Shown in pieces: positions 34,621-46,640 of a stretch of 64,000 nucleotides of DNA; positions within the stretch are counted from its first letter, which is position 1, and every line of letters begins with the position of its first letter. Source of the DNA: Bactrocera neohumeralis (Eukaryota; Arthropoda; Insecta; Diptera; Tephritidae); contig NC_065921.1 in assembly GCF_024586455.1 (NCBI RefSeq), forward strand, positions 496,001 to 560,000, given 5' to 3'. The translations under genes and the position numbers were made by a program. Under the pieces are notes generated by a model that searched no databases, was not told the DNA's origin, and worked only from the letters and a program-made list of their open reading frames with translations.

Positions 34621-37079
34621 TGCGAGTCTGAAGCATTTAGCTTTACGTCAAAAATGGTTCGGCACCGTCAACATTGAAGTGAAACCGTATATCACTGGAG
34701 CTACTCGATTAATTTGAATTAGATTTGATACATATCATTATCCTGACGACAATATGTTCCTGTGTGCGAATGACAAATACGCCATCTGCTCGGACGAAAC
34801 ACAATAAAGCAATTGCTTTCAAGTTATAATACATCATATACCAAAATATATTCAAATTTTAGATTTAGTTTATATACATATCTGATCCAACCGGTGGGCG
34901 TACCATCTATCCAGACAACTAAAGTGACAACTTTCATAATTTACATACATAAGTGACATCTGTATAAATTTCGATCCGAATATATGAGCAAAGTAATACT
35001 ACATATACAGTATTTACAAGATGATACTCAAATACCCCGCATATTTATGTTTGATGCTAAGGTTGTAGTATGTTTGGCCATATACGTATGTTATTGGTAT
35101 TATTTTAATAACGATGCCCTCATTAATTCATTTCTCAGATACCAGTTAGGGATATGCCACTTTGATGACTGATATACATATTTGTGATCTGAAAAAAAAA
35201 TTTTGATTGCAAGTAGCTAGTCTTCTTCCAATCTATAAATTCAGATTATAAGTAAGTATCATTTTATTCAGGTTGAAAAGTTGTAGGCTATGTATTTTGT
35301 CACCAATTGGATATATGTACATATATCAAAAATCGAAACCAAATTTTTCGAGTTCCATAACCAAGATGGATTTTTGAAAAAAATGCATACCGATGAGCAT
35401 CTACATCTTTTTATAAGTAACGCCAAGATACTTCATACCAAATCCACTCACGTCAGCATTCTGCGTGTGGCGAATGAAATTCTAGAACCTTTGCTTAAGA
35501 CGCGTGCAGACGCATGGAATTACCGGCACCAGCCCATTGAATGCATATACATATATGTATGTATGAATGCATCCCACTCGTAAATATATTAGAAAGAAGT
35601 AAAGGGCACTCGGATCCCGCCAACACGCGCACATCTGCCTAATTCAATACCAATTGGACCATGGCAAGGATATTTAAATACCAATAGAAAATAAATAAAA
35701 TTTAGATTATTCAAGATAAACAGATGAGTCTACGAAAGTTGAAGGATGATACCTAACACCTTACAAGTAGTTACATGATTCAAAGTAAGATTGTCGAGTT
35801 TTCAAAAAATCTGTTGTTGCAGATGGTGTTCGGCGTTTGCAAAGCAAATTAACAACAGCTCGTATGTTCTTACTATGTACCTACATATGTACATACATAT
35901 ATTGTCACGTGACGCCTTTTAGTTTACTTTCACACTTACTTCTAGTATGTACATACATGTGTATACGATGATGAACTGAACACCCGAGGTTATGAGATAG
36001 ATTGTCGATCCTTTATGCAATATTTAATTCACTCCATCTGGCCTTGAATTGGACCTATCCACTGTTTATGGTGCCACCATTTATACATAGTTTATTTCTC
36101 ACATTATCTAGATATGGATGTGCTGTAATCATGAGCACTAAAAGAGGAGCGCATTCGTAATTTGTCAATAATTGGTTAGATATCTGTGCAACTACCCATT
36201 TTTTATAAGAAACAATATTAAAACAAAAACAAACTATGTACATCAATATCGTAAATTATATTGGAAAGGAAAAACGTTTGTTCTCTTTGAGCGGCACGCC
36301 TGGCATTAATTTACTTCAAAGTAAATTTAAAAAAATGTATTTTCTCCTTCATTCATAGTCACGTTTCGAATAGACAGGAAATCCTTGCAAAGTAAAAATC
36401 ACATAGAAAACAAACAAAAATCATAGATACATGTGCACACGCGTGCAGAGTAATTGTAGATATGTATGTATGCATGTATGCCGGCAATTGCAGCCACATC
36501 CGGGTCGAAGTGAATGAAAAACACTAGCGAGCCTACATCTGGCTCATCCTAAGTAAACATCGTTGTTATCATCGTTACTTGATCAAAACTGCAGTCGTCG
36601 TGTTGCTTAATTTGCGCGCATGCGTATACACACGTCATCCGTAAACACAAAGCAAAACCAAAAATTATCTGTGCTGATTGCTTTGAATGATATATGTATG
36701 TATGTACATACCTATCTGAAGAACGTTTCCCGCTTTTTTAGCCACCCAATTATAAATGGATGAAAAATCGGTAAAAATAACATTGGCATTTAACGAAATT
36801 AACGGGAGTCTCCTCAAGCGTTAATTATGCACAGCAGCTGAGAATTATTCTACAAATGACTGTGCTATATACACATACCTACATATACATACCCCGTAGA
36901 GAATAACCAACCAATCGAACTAGTCAGAGCAGCACTATATGATTTCCAATATTTGGAATGTTACTTCAGAAAGGAGCATAGTGTTGGGATGGTAGACGAT
37001 TGAAATAAATTAAATACAGATACACAACACCCCAGCAAAATTCTAGATAAAAAGTAAAGTAAAGTAGTTTCATTGCAGG
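34621..37079. other. Gene-free stretch
   Basis: A 97-codon open frame with an ATG at 35290 (MYFVTNWIYVHISKIETKFF) runs into an ATGT repeat and resembles no protein I know, so it is not called. The rest is AT-rich DNA with microsatellites (35,545-35,565, 35,880-35,905, 36,460-36,480, 36,690-36,715). Confidence 0.4.
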
Positions 37080-37099
37080 ATGATTATGCTATTCACTTT

Positions 37100-37870
37100 C
37101 GCTGTTAACTGAAACGGATGACTGGAGAGTGTTCAAGGAACCATCCATGTCGGATCACTTCTTGATCGTCTTCAGCACTCCCCTGCAATATCGAGACCTT
37201 AGAAGAACATTAATAAAGTTACCAAAATAGCAACAAAAATAATATTCTAGAATTAGATGAAAAGGGCAAAAGTTTGAAAAGATCTTAACCACCTCTTTTA
37301 ACCATCATTAACGGCATCCTTAACGGCTTGAAAAGATATATAAGGTCAGCATCCAACTATCTTACATACCAAGAAGTTAGAAAAGAGTCAAAGTGGTGTT
37401 CCTCCAAAAACTGGTTAGAACATCCGAAAACGCAAATGACTTTAGATCAATAATCCTCACCCCTTTCGCACTGAAGGTTTTAGAAAGACTATATAATGAA
37501 TATATAGTACACTTAAGAACAATCTCTATCTTCCCAAGGTTAGATTTCATGAATCAGTTTGGGGTTAGGTTACCCTATAGACGTGAATATACTTATCTAT
37601 CCATACCAACGTGTCTAAAATGAACTGCGGAATAGGGGCAGGAGTATAATCCAATGACCATGTCAAGGTCTGTTTCTGTCTGTCTACCAACTCAGCCAGC
37701 ATCTTCCAAGCGGAAGTACTAAGTTCAGAGAAGGCCTATGAAGTTCAGTTGAATAATTACGGGAGGATGCAAAAGCAACCAAGGATTAATTCCAGCGTAG
37801 TAAACAATAGCAGGAAGGTCTTAAGCTCACTGTCAGGTTAACTCGACTAGTCTATAATTTGAGTTCCCTG
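37100..37870 (+). mobile_element. Decayed jockey/I-type non-LTR retrotransposon
   Basis: The plus strand reads DWRVFKEPSMSDHFLIVFST, resembling the endonuclease end (W....SDH..I). After stops it reads KVVFLQKLVRTSENANDFRS, then IILTPFALKVLERLYNEYI. The second block matches the RT start of I/jockey-like elements (VVFIPK.G...........DFRPISLTSFLLKTLERL). Many stops and frameshifts follow, and later RT motifs (YADD) are not found. It is an old, truncated insertion, distinct from the RTE family in this window. Confidence 0.75.
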
Positions 37871-38012
37871 GCACAGAAACATACTTTATTTTTATTTTGA
37901 GCAAACAGCTCAGAGCAGATATGTATGTATATATAAATAAAAAGTTGCAAGATAACAAAGCGGATATGGCTCAAGTATGACAGGAGTAGAACCAAGGACT
38001 TATTAAAGGGTG

Positions 38013-38110
38013 ATCCATTACGAGGTTAATGGGGAATGTTTATTATCATTCGAAGAAACATTCCGTGGCATTTATTTTTTGAAGATTGCCTCTTTCTATT
38101 CAGTCGAATA
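38013..38110 (-). mobile_element. End fragment of the 7,436 mariner-type family
   Basis: It starts taaagggtgatccattacga and continues with atgtttattatcattcgaag and tggcatttattttttgaaga, which are the reverse complement of the 3' end of the element at 7,780-7,906. Only about 100 bp remain. Confidence 0.75.
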
Positions 38111-38937
38111 TTTTCCTATAATAAATATGGGGATGGGTGACCATGGGTGATGGTTGGGCTAACTATCTGTTTGTACGCCAACTCGTCAGTTTTTGAGATA
38201 TTGCTCTGAACGATTAAGTTGAAGTCCTTATATGGAAAACTTTTTTATTTGTATAAAAGTCTCGAAAGTCATGTGAGGTGTAAAAACAAATAAGTCGACG
38301 TAGGATGTAAGAGAATAATAAAAATTTCTTCGTCCAGGGGAAACCTACGAGTTCCCGTCTCCTAAAATCTTTAATGAATGCATGCGTATTTGGTACTGAT
38401 ATTTATTCATGTTCTCCCTCCTAAAGATAAATAAAGATCAAATACAAGATATTATTTTTGGAAATGATGACAACTCAATACGGTCAACAACAAATTTGTA
38501 CATTATACTGGTAATTGTTTATTGATTTCTTGTCGCCCAAAGTGCCAATAAAGTATAAAATGCACAATTTTAAGTGTTATTGAGACGAAATGAAATGAAA
38601 CATATGTATGTGACTTCCTCTCAAAAATATTCTGAACATGCGTTCGCTATTGAATACACACATACACATGTATGTACATATGCGATACAGATTATCTTAG
38701 AAAATTTCTGGAGCACGCTCCAATAATGAAAATTATTATGAGAGGCAGTGTAAGCGCAGCGCCAGCGATTCAATTATTGCATTTTTGTTATTTTTAGTTT
38801 CATAAAGTACCACGCATGCACTAGTTAGTTCAGACACAGGGGATGAATAGCAATAATACACGTATGTATAAGGGGCTATGTATGACCGAACTTTCAAGAT
38901 ATTGTTAAAAATAAAATTTGGAGTAGCATATTTATTA
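38111..38937. other. Repeat-derived spacer
   Basis: 38,150-38,280 holds a diverged piece of repeat B (tcagtttttgagatattgct, then gtccttatatggaaaacttt). The rest is AT-rich with no exon. Confidence 0.4.
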
Positions 38938-39245
38938 TAGCCTGAACAGGGTATATTAATTTTACCACGAAGTTAGTGACTCTCAGAAGGAAACCAAATA
39001 TACATATACTTGTATAAACAATCAGCTTGACGGTTTAGCAATATCCGTCTGTCCGACCGTCCGTCTGTCTATATATGCCCCCAGTGTTTGAGATATCAAT
39101 TTAAAATTTAGCACAAGAAGCTGCTCATTACTGCTGTCATACGAACTGAACGATCAAAATCAAGTCCCTTCCTTTTGGGTGCCAGTTGTTCATTGCGTTT
39201 TCGGAGAAAGTTTACCATAGTAATGCATATGTATAATGTATTTTT
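38938..39245 (+). repeat. Interspersed repeat B
   Basis: It begins cctgaacagggtatattaat, has a (GTCT/GTCC)n block (gtctgtccgaccgtccgtct) and the phrase gtgtttgagatatcaattta, and ends near ttcggagaaagtttaccata. A short second copy starts at about 62,402. It is a widespread fly repeat of unknown class, by recollection, and encodes nothing. Confidence 0.6.
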
Positions 39246-39366
39246 TATACATTACAAAGTAGAGAATTTCACGAACATAAAGCCTTCTTTTTTTAACTTT
39301 GGTAGTTTGAAATTTTTTATTGAAAATTAGGGGGTTTTCGTTATAAGGTCAATATAAAAAGAAATA

Positions 39367-40030
39367 ATAATAATTCGCTGAACTATGTCAATGTCGTCGT
39401 ATATCCTGTTCAGCTCAATGTTCCATAGACTGCAGTATTCGCCGTTTCCTATGCGCAAAGCACCGTAAATCTTCCGCAGACCGTAAATCTTCCGGGAACT
39501 CGTAACGCCGACTCATCAGATGTTGTCATCGTCAATGCCAATGAGTGACTTGTAGAATTTGGTCTTTGTTCGTAGAGAGAGGACATTATTTTTCACTTGC
39601 CTACATAGTCCGAAGTAGCATCTGTTAGCAAGAGCTACTCTGGGTTGGATGTCGAGGCTGGGGTTGTTATGACTGTCAATCAGTGACGTGGCAGCCAACT
39701 CGCGAATGCGACCACTGTTTGTTTGTTGACAGGAGATATTTCGTCTTGCCAGCGTTCACTACCAGACCCGTTTGTTTCACTTCTTTGTCCAACCTGGAGA
39801 AATCAGAACTAACGGTGCGGCTGTTATGGCTAATTATAACGATTTCATCGGCGTACGTCAGTAATTGAACACTGGTGTAGAAGATGGTGCCTTCTTGATT
39901 AAGATCTGTAGCTCGAATTATTTAGTCCAATAGTAGATTGAAATGTCGATAGGGAGTTACCTTGTTTGAAACCTCATGTGGTATTGAACGGCTCGGAGAG
40001 GTCTTGCCTGATAGTGACGCAGCTTTTGGA
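39367..40030 (-). mobile_element. RTE-type retrotransposon fragment, decayed
   Basis: On the minus strand it matches the region of the intact RTE from about GFRQ/FDTK (RT) to the KIYG and DDIDIVQ block. Recognisable pieces are RVALANRCYFGLCRQVKNNV and LSLRTKTKFYKSLI. Divergence, deletions and frameshifts are frequent, so this is older than the copy at 12,449. Both ends of the element are missing. Confidence 0.85.
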
Positions 40031-40897
40031 AGTTAAGATTACAAACATTGAAAAATATGTATGTATGTGCGCCTTGAAACATCAGTGTGTATACAGTTGC
40101 AAATACACAACACATCTCAAAGTAAATTCTAATAAAGCTGCGGCGGAAGTAACTACCGTTACAAGCCGCATTTATCGCGCTATGCCACATGAAGAAGAGA
40201 CAAAGCAAAAGCTGACTATATATACATATGTATATATCGTCACCTGAAATGCAAAATAACGTAACAACATTTTCGGAAATTTACAGTGGCATGAATGAAA
40301 CACGAAATAAAATGGAACATGAGTGAAACAAAATTTTAATATTGGTTAAAACTAGTTTATATTTGATCGGAGAACCAGAAAATCTTGAACATATGTAATA
40401 TTATGTATGTAAGTAATTTGAAGTAGTGAAGCGTAATCTATAAGACATTCAATTTCGAATTTTTTGATGATACGTTATTTTGCATTTCAGATGACGATAT
40501 GTACATACATATATCGAATGACAATATTGCATAAAATCCAGTCTTTATATGTTAAAGATCATATTCTTGAGCGCACATATTGTTGTATGCACATATTACT
40601 TACATTTGCTTTCGCTGTACACTGCAACACGTGTTTCACGCATCTTCTTTCCAATTGTTTACTTTCGGGCTGCGTGTCAATATTACAATTCCACGCCACA
40701 ATTTTATGCCAGCAAACACGGACCAAGCCACACGGTACGTCATCCGCTTTATGCATCACCATCAGTCATCTTTCCTTCAGAAATTTCGAAAGCCGAATAA
40801 ACTAGCGATCCCTTCATCATTTTCCCAACCGTATTTTTCATTCACTTACGATTATAATATGTGGTGATATCAATTTTTTTAAAGTACTTGCCAACTA
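40031..40897. other. Spacer between transposon remnants
   Basis: Nothing recognised apart from ATGT microsatellites (40,055-40,070, 40,215-40,240). Overlapping open frames around 40,550-40,860 lack coding character. Confidence 0.4.
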
Positions 40898-41297
40898 AAG
40901 GGTGATTCATTTCGAGGTTACCTACTTTTTTAAAGTAAAACACAGAAACTTCAAATTTAATGGGCAATGTTTATTATCATTTAGAAGAACATTATTTAAA
41001 TGAATATTATCCAATAATGAATGCTGGATCTCTGGATAGGTGTTGATATTGCGAATAGTACGCTCAGTAGGCCGATTATGTTGACCACATGTTAAGAGAA
41101 ACGCGCGAAACACCTTCTTTACAGAACGTGAATTTTCGTAATAAAGCTGAACGATTTGTAAACGTTGTTCAGATGTAAGTCTTTCCGTCATCAAATGCCA
41201 AACAGTACTAAACAAAAATAAAAAGACAGCTGTCGATTCATGCGTGATCTGTCAGAAAAAGGCTATTGAAAAAAGTACTTCTACTTGGATCACCCGT
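40898..41297 (-). mobile_element. Mariner-type deletion derivative with HTH remnant
   Basis: The ends aaagggtgattcatttcgag (left) and ttggatcaccc (right) are inverted and lie between TA dinucleotides. On the minus strand from about 41,191, MTERLTSEQRLQIVQLYYEN, then SRSVKKVFRAF matches the N-terminal HTH (DUF4817-like) of a mariner-type transposase. The catalytic part has been removed. It belongs to the same family as the remnants at 7,436 and 38,013. Confidence 0.8.
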
Positions 41298-41350
41298 TAG
41301 TACCAACGGCAAGACCAGCTAGGTAGACCACTGTCTTTATCTATGTATTG

Positions 41351-41744
41351 CTTAACACATTGAGCGCGACACGACATGTTCATATATTTTGTTCAGAGTG
41401 AAATTTTTTATCCAAAAAATGAGTAAATTGGTAAATTTATTTGTTTTTAATTATAAATTTTTATTACAATTGATATAATAGAGCTATTTTATGCTTTTAT
41501 TTGTAAAATAACGTCAGGTTTGTTAGAGCTTTGAATAATTTTACATTTTACATATTAGTGGCATCACCAGTCAACTCTACAGTCGTTGGCAAATATAGAA
41601 ATATATTGACGTTAGCGAGAGCGACAACTGTCGGCCTGCCGTCATGTAGTCGTGCAGCTGTCAAAATAACTGTGTCCATAAGAACGTGTGTATTTTAATA
41701 TTTGATAGATGTCGCTTGCAGTCTGTCGCGCTCAATGTGTTCAG
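41351..41744. mobile_element. MITE-like element with inverted ends, class unknown
   Basis: The left end cttaacacattgagcgcgac and right end gtcgcgctcaatgtgttcag are inverted copies with one mismatch (about 20 bp). The 394-bp interior is AT-rich and non-coding. If the ends start at CACATTG, the flanks are TTAA and TTCA, near a piggyBac target but not identical, so I leave the superfamily open. Confidence 0.7.
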
Positions 41745-42977
41745 CTCTTGTATGTATTGGTGAAATAGAACGAGCTATGTATAAGCATTACGCTCTAACA
41801 TACAACGGTCAGATGTTTTCTTTCAAGTTCGATTTCAAATGAGAATTTCTAGTTCTAAGCTGGTTAATTTCATTACTAGTTCGACGCTTCTCTGCAGGTT
41901 ACATACCCGCGTGTATGAACGTATAAAAATGTGTCTGTACCCATAAAAAATTTTAGGCTTACGATACACGCAGCAACAAGTTGATCGTTCCGGTAATTTG
42001 TGATTGCCCTTATTACGGTATTTTATTGTACCGTTAATGAATCAACAAAAATTTAAAAACAATTAAAGTTGGAGCGGCCTCCCAGAAAGCAAATTAATTC
42101 GCCAAACATAAACAATGTATACATGATGAGGACTTTTGACCAATATATTGATGAAGAATGATGTGCTGAAACCACTTTGGTTACAACAATAGCTTTTAAA
42201 TTGAACGAAAAATTATTTACAAATTTGTATAATAAATAGAAATCTACTTATAAGCATACTTACATAGTTTTGACATCTTTATATAGTATACATATGAATA
42301 CTATGTATATGTTTGTAATCGTATTTAATTAGGGTTAGTAAACCATCTCTCATTCAAATAATCTGACGAACACGCAAACAAAACGTATCCTCAAATCGGT
42401 CCATTTTAAGAAACTCACAATTGACATCCTGCCAAGTATTAAATACAAATAAACCCACTATGAAATTGCAAGCTCATTTATGGTGAACATGAACACATTT
42501 ACAAGATGGAAGGGATAAAGGCGAAGTATTGCAATCCAAGCAAATATTCGAAGTGGAATACTCGTACAGAGCAGCAAAAATGAATGTGAATCTGCCAAAA
42601 AGCATAACCACGTAAACAAAGCAACAAACTGATATGTGGCAAGAGCGGCTGGTGCATGGTAGCAAACAACAATAGCAAGGAAGAGGATGTCCTGCTCAGC
42701 GGGCAGAATAGGAAAAAAAGAGTCAATGAACATAAGAGATTACAGAAGTAATAACGACAGATCGAATACATCCGTGTACGTACGTTAAGACGCTAAGGAT
42801 ATACACACACACATTTGTACATAGAACGGAATTAATCAATACATAGTATATGCTAAGCAAATTGTGTGCAGAAAATTCGTATGAATGCGTGAAGGATGGA
42901 ATAATGTGCCGTTTGTCCGGTTAGGTCCCATTCTCTTCCTACCTCAGTGCGTAATCCGGAAGTAAGGTATCAGTAAA
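41745..42977. other. Gene-free stretch
   Basis: Open frames at 42,458-42,771 on the minus strand are hydrophobic, overlap in three frames and are not supported. No RNA gene or element is recognised. Confidence 0.4.
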
Positions 42978-43576
42978 CAAGTAAGGAAGGGCTAAGTTCG
43001 AGTGTCACCGAACATTAGTGATTTTCAACATAACCTTTGTATGGGAGGTGGGCGTGGTTATTATCCGATTTCTCTGTAGAGGTTGGTTGACATAGCTATA
43101 GTAGTTTCCCAGATATGTACAAAAAAATTAGTAGGGGGTGGGGCCACGCCCACTTTTCCAAAAAAATTACGTCCAAATATGCCCCTCCCTAATACGATCC
43201 TTTGTGCCAAATTTCACTTTAATATCTTTATTTATGGCTTAGTTATGACACTTTATAGGTTTTCGGTTTTCGTCATTTTGTGGGTGTGGCACTGGGCCGA
43301 TTTTGCCCATCTTCGAACTTAACTTTCTGATGGAGCCAAGAAATACGTGTACCAAGTTTCATCATGATATCTCAATTTTTACTCAAGTTACAGCTTGCAC
43401 GGACGGACAGACGGACGGACGGACAGATAGACATCCGGATTTCAACTCTACTCGTCACCCTGATCACTTTGGTATATATAACCCTATATATGACTCTTTT
43501 AGTTTTAGGACTTACAAACAACCGTTATGTGAACAAAACTATAATACTCTCCTTAGCCACTTTGTTGCGAGAGTAA
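42978..43576 (-). repeat. Interspersed repeat A, half-length recent copy
   Basis: It runs from caagtaaggaagggctaagt to cactttgttgcgagagtaaa and is nearly identical over about 500 bp to 46,020-46,624. Shared phrases are gtatgggaggtgggcgtggt, taggttttcggttttcgtca and accaagtttcatcatgatat, then a GGAC/AGAC block. The half beyond the accgaacat/tagtgatttt junction is deleted. Confidence 0.8.
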
Positions 43577-44518
43577 AAAAATTTAAATGCATAAGCGAAA
43601 GAAGTCATGGCAGTATAGTTGCCCGTTTGAAAACTACGCAAAGAAATCGGCATTCGTGCACTAAAATTTGTTTTAAAGAGTGTGGATTATAATATACCGA
43701 TATTTTTAAAGAGCAATGCCTCAAACAATGTGACCTGAATGTAAGTTGGAAACGACGAATCGTAGGTATGTATGTAAGCATATTGAAGATTGTCATTTCA
43801 ATATTTATGCTCACAAATTACTCACAAATTATGAATATTTTTAATTTATCGTAATTTGCAATAAAAAGAGAGCAAATACGATAAATGTGTAAGTATGAAA
43901 TCCCATATCCAGCTTTGAAACATTCAGGATACACACGGTTATGTGTAATAAAAATACTTATGTTATATATATATGTACATACATTTGCCCAAACAAATCC
44001 TTCAATGGACAACAAATGAAGTAATGAATGGGGCAATTTGAATGGTAAGTTGGTGTAATTTCTATGTCCTTCCTCTTTCTTTTGTTGCCCGCACGTCGCC
44101 TGTCGTGCGTGTGTTACTTTAAGATCCGATAATAGTTTTTGTATTGCACGTATGAAGCAGCATGTGGCAAAATACAAATACATACATACATGCGTATGTA
44201 GTTTTGAAACTCATACAGGTACAAATTCGGTGTTGTACAAATACACCGCAAAACACTATTGCTATCGCTTCCTGTTTCCTTCATTAGACAATGTCTATAG
44301 CAGCAGGTATCCGGAAGTGCTTAGCCCTATAGCCTATTTGTTTCCAAAGGTTTGGCATGGTTTTTATTTTTGTTTGCGTGACTTACGTTCATAAGTATGT
44401 GCCATTACCTGCATATATGCGCATCGGTTTTGCATTAGCGTTTGAATCGTTAATTCTTCGAGTAAAGTAGAAGATGTAAAACTATCTTTGTAAGTTTTGG
44501 CAGATTCTCTTAGATTAA
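43577..44518. other. Gene-free stretch
   Basis: No exon or element is recognised. Microsatellites lie at 43,975-43,985 and 44,180-44,200. Confidence 0.4.
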
Positions 44519-44520
44519 TA

Positions 44521-44871
44521 ATAGGTTGTCAAAAAAGTCTTGCGGTATTTTCACTAGTTGGCGGCGAAAGCGCGTAGTTCTAGTTTTATTCGTCGCATCG
44601 TGGAGCAAAATAAAGAGAAAATATGGCATATTTTACAGTACTACTACGATAAAGGCAAAAATGCATCTCAAGCCGCCAATAAAATTTGTTCAGTTTATGG
44701 ACCCGATACAGTTTCCATTTCCACGGCACAACGATGGTTTCAACGTTTTCATTCTGGTGTAGAGGTGGTCGAAGATGCGCCACGCTCCGGAAGGTCATCA
44801 AAAATTCATTTCAATTTCAATAAAAAAAAAAAATTCAATAAAAATACCGCAAGACTTTTTTGACAACCTAT
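44521..44871 (+). mobile_element. Mariner MITE with matching inverted ends and HTH remnant
   Basis: The ends ataggttgtcaaaaaagtct (left) and agacttttttgacaacctat (right) are perfect inverted copies, continuing inward through tgcggtatttt. TA flanks both sides. The 351-bp body keeps the N-terminal paired-like HTH of a mariner transposase: RRIVEQNKEKIWHILQYYYD, then KGKNASQAANKICSVYGPDT, QRWFQRFHSGVEVVEDAPRS and GRSS. Everything after GRSS up to the 3' end is deleted. The perfect ends suggest it was mobilised fairly recently by an intact relative. Confidence 0.88.
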
Positions 44872-44873
44872 TA

Positions 44874-45595
44874 TATTTAATAAATTTTCTATGCGCTCTC
44901 TTTTTATGTCCATTGGTAAATCCCTACCTCATGTCAATTTAATTTGATTGAAAATGCCTCCTTCCAAATTAACCGTCTTTATATTCACATTCAAAGTTCA
45001 ATTCTGGTTAAATACCGCATGTGATTGGCACTAGAACGTCGTTTTTATACTTTGCTACCTCCATTCAGCCAATTGAATTGGAACCGCGTTGTTATAATTT
45101 TGGATGGATATGGATTAAATTGAGAAATTAATTAGCATATGGTGGATTAGCAACAAGTGATTACTCGAAGACCAATGATCCGAATGCTGTCAAATTTCTT
45201 CGGCATATTCTGAATATGTATACATACATATGTATGTATATAGTATAAGACTTTAGGCAATGATGAATAATCATCTGATCAAAAATCGAATTTTAGCACA
45301 CCGAAAACCACGACGTTGCTTCGTACGGACAATATATTCTAGTAGAGAGTCTTTAGGCTTCGTCCACGGAGAAGGCTGGTATCACTGCAGTAATGGCAAA
45401 CCTTTTTTAGCGCAGTGAGAGATCGCGTGTAATTAGTTAAACATTGATGTTTTCTTAAAAAATTTAACTGTTTATTAAAATACTTGTATGTATAAATACA
45501 GCCTTAAAATTGTAAAATGATTATGAGAGTGTTTTTTAATCTCTAAACAATGCTGTCCACTCATCACGGTTAAAAAAACAAATTAAAAACAAGTT
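44874..45595. other. Gene-free stretch
   Basis: AT-rich with a microsatellite at 45,217-45,240. No exon, RNA gene or element is recognised. Confidence 0.4.
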
Positions 45596-46624
45596 TTATA
45601 CTCTCGCATGATAAAGTGATAATCGAGATGTCATTATACGTCATTTACATATTTTTCAAATACCGTATTTTTGCAAAGTTTTATTCCGCTATCATCATTG
45701 GTTCCTAATGTATATACTCGTATTATACAGAAAAGGCATCAGATGGAATTCAAAATAGCGTTATATTGAAAGAAGGCGTGGTTGTGAACCGATTTCACCC
45801 ATATTTCGTACATGTCATCAGAGTGTTAAGAAAATATTATATACCGAGTTTCATTGAAATCGGTCTAGTAGTTCCTGAGATATGGTTTTTGGTCCATAAG
45901 TGGGCGAGGCCACTCCCATTTTCAATTTTTAAAATAAGCCTGGGTGCAGCTTCCTTCTGCAATTTCTTCCGTAAAATTTAGTGTTTCTGACGTTTTTTGT
46001 TAGTCGGTTAACGCACTTTAGTGATTTTCAACATAACCTTTGTATGGGAGGTGGGCGTGGTTATTATCCGATTTCTTCCATTTTCGAACTGTATATGGAA
46101 ATGCCTGAAGAAAACGACTCTGTAGAGGTTGGTTGACATAGCTATAGTAGTTTCCGAGATATGTACAAAAAACTTAGTAGGGGGCGGGGCCACGCCCACT
46201 ATTCCAAAAAAATTGCGTCCAAATATGCCCCTCCCTAATGCGATCCATTGTGCCAAATTTCACTTTAATATCTTTATTTATGGCTTAGTTATGACACTTT
46301 ATAGGTTTTCGGTTTTCGTCATTTTATGGGCGTGGCACTGGGCCGATTTTGCCCATCTTCGAACTTAACCTTCTTATGGAGCCAAGGAATACGTGTACCA
46401 AGTTTCATCATGATATCTCAATTTTTACTCAAGTTACAGCTTGCACGGTCGGACGGACAGACGGACGGACAGACAGACATCCAGATTTCGACTCTACTCG
46501 TCACCCTGATCACTTTGGTATACATAACCCTATATCTGACTCTTCTAGTTTTAGGACTTACAAACAACCGTTATGTGAACAAAACTATAATACTCTCCTT
46601 AGCAACATTGTTGCGAGAGTATAA
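45596..46624. repeat. Interspersed repeat A, apparently full-length copy
   Basis: It has 13-bp inverted ends, ttatactctcgca at 45596 and tgcgagagtataa ending 46624, enclosing 1,029 bp without a coding gene. It includes conserved GC-richer phrases (aagaaggcgtggttgtgaac, gggggcggggccacgcccac) and a (GGAC/AGAC)n block near the right end. This copy defines the ends of the family in this window; the others are truncated or rearranged. Overlapping frames of 80-100 codons recur in copies only because the DNA is conserved. Confidence 0.75.
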
Positions 46625-46640
46625 TTACTGAAAAGATAAC

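Noticed and set aside
35290..35583. 97-codon frame MYFVTNWIYVHISKIETKFF
   Set aside because: It runs into an ATGT microsatellite at the end and matches no protein pattern I know.
42458..42771. Three overlapping hydrophobic minus-strand frames
   Set aside because: Several frames are open at once with low complexity, typical of chance.
43083..43322. 79-codon frame (MVDIAIVVSQICTKKLVGGG) repeated almost identically at 46,129
   Set aside because: Both lie inside repeat A. The conservation reflects recent duplication of DNA, several frames are equally open, and no start context or domain supports a protein.
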